Below are positions 63,401 through 64,000 of a DNA stretch of 64,000 nt, one piece after another; position 1 is the first letter of the stretch; the number at the start of each line of letters is the position of its first letter. The translations under genes and the position numbers were made by a program. The notes beneath the pieces are model-generated. The model made no database searches. It had not been told where the DNA came from and saw only the letters and a program-made list of their open reading frames with translations. This DNA comes from Toxoplasma gondii ME49 (Eukaryota > Apicomplexa > Conoidasida > Eucoccidiorida > Sarcocystidae): assembly GCF_000006565.2 (NCBI RefSeq), contig NC_031474.1, positions 4,003,662 to 4,067,661 on the forward strand, read 5' to 3'.

Positions 63401-64000
63401 CATGCGTCCGAAACATCCACTTGCCTCTGGACTGCTGGGAAGCATGCGCCCTTCCTCTCGTCTGTCTCCTCAGACCTTCCTCTCGAGTGCCCTCTGCACC
63501 TTCTGCTTCTGCCTCGAAACCTTCTGCATCTTCTGTCGGACCTGCTGGACCTGCGACGGGTGAACCGTCCACTGGCGCGTCTTTGTCTGACCCAGCTGAG
63601 ATGTTTGCTGGGTCTTCGGGGTCCCCGTTTTTGCCGCGAGAAGACACACAAAGCATGGCGAGTAGCAGGCGGGAAACGAAGGAGGCAAATGCTGAAGGTG
63701 GGGGCGGCTCTGCGTCTCGGCAGACAGTGAGGAGACCTTCAAACACTGGCGGATTAGCGCGGCTCAATCACCATCAGCAACTGTCAGTGCCGACAATTCC
63801 TCCCTATCGACTCGCGGCCAACAGCAACTTGTTTCGCTGTTACAAACGCGTCAAAGACTCCTGGAAGGTGAGGACGCTGGAGGGGGCGGCCGAAAAGAGA
63901 ACACGGGAGACAGAGTGCACATGCACGCAGCGAAAGTCTCTGAAAGACGACACCAAACAGAAAAGATCGCGCGCTTATGATATCAAGAGAGATACAGCTT
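57401..64000 (+). CDS. PFKII: Phosphofructokinase family protein (tandem PPi-PFK type), runs off the window
   Basis: Exons 57401-60142, 60903-61144, 61720-61882, 62328-62638 and 63234-63867 join in phase; a GTGAGG donor follows and the rest lies outside. Residues 1-640 are an unusual low-complexity N-terminal extension. The PFK fold starts at about 652 ([18 protein letters not shown]) and continues with [64 protein letters not shown] and [20 protein letters not shown]. The last part matches long PPi-type enzymes. However, the GGDD motif reads GGAED, TIDGD reads SARGD, and MGR is replaced by CSSS, so this half should be inactive. Apicomplexan PFKs are fusions of two halves; the catalytic half presumably follows beyond 64000. 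The symbol rests on recalled gene order with the ROP-like kinase. Confidence 0.75.
62769..62913. repeat. Compound (TA)n / TATG microsatellite in a PFK intron
   Basis: About 145 bases of TA, TACA, TATG and AATA units lie in the intron 62639-63233. It is the largest microsatellite in the window. Confidence 0.9.

Overview
The window looks like nuclear DNA of a coccidian apicomplexan, most likely Toxoplasma gondii or a very close relative such as Hammondia. The reasons are intron-rich genes with GT..AG junctions, CT-rich sense-strand leaders, very long low-complexity protein tails, (AT)n microsatellites in introns and intergenic DNA, TGCATGCA-type sites, and a secreted rhoptry-type kinase beside a tandem-type phosphofructokinase. 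From memory of the T. gondii map, this pairing (PFKII close to ROP30) fits chromosome X. That placement is recall and was not searched.

Layout, left to right. 1-4788: no gene seen. 4789-12364 (+): an RBM26/RBM27-type RNA-binding protein in 11 exons. 13733-17290 (+): a 10-exon gene of unknown function. 17885-21281 (+): a secreted ROP-family kinase-like protein in 3 exons. 25676-33817 (+): an ELMO-domain protein with very long disordered flanks. About 36313-43231 (-): a tentative many-exon gene for a Cys-rich membrane protein. Two same-strand His/Pro-rich secreted paralogues (39333-40022 and 42051-42848) appear to sit inside two of its introns. 44534-47632 (-): a non-canonical poly(A)/uridylyl transferase, divergent from 49177-53700 (+), a protein with scattered seven-beta-strand methyltransferase motifs split by huge insertions. 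57401 to beyond 63867 (+): a phosphofructokinase-type protein that runs off the right edge.

Gene models were built by hand from ORFs, splice sites and phase bookkeeping. In most models every exon length agrees with the phases of its neighbours, which is the main support for the smaller exons. Exact splice sites, UTRs and some starts are provisional. Neighbouring genes are not an operon and share no obvious pathway. Themes that recur are RNA metabolism (RBM26/27-like, terminal nucleotidyltransferase), secretion or host interface (ROP-like kinase, His/Pro-rich pair), and housekeeping families stretched by disordered insertions (ELMO, methyltransferase-like, PFK).
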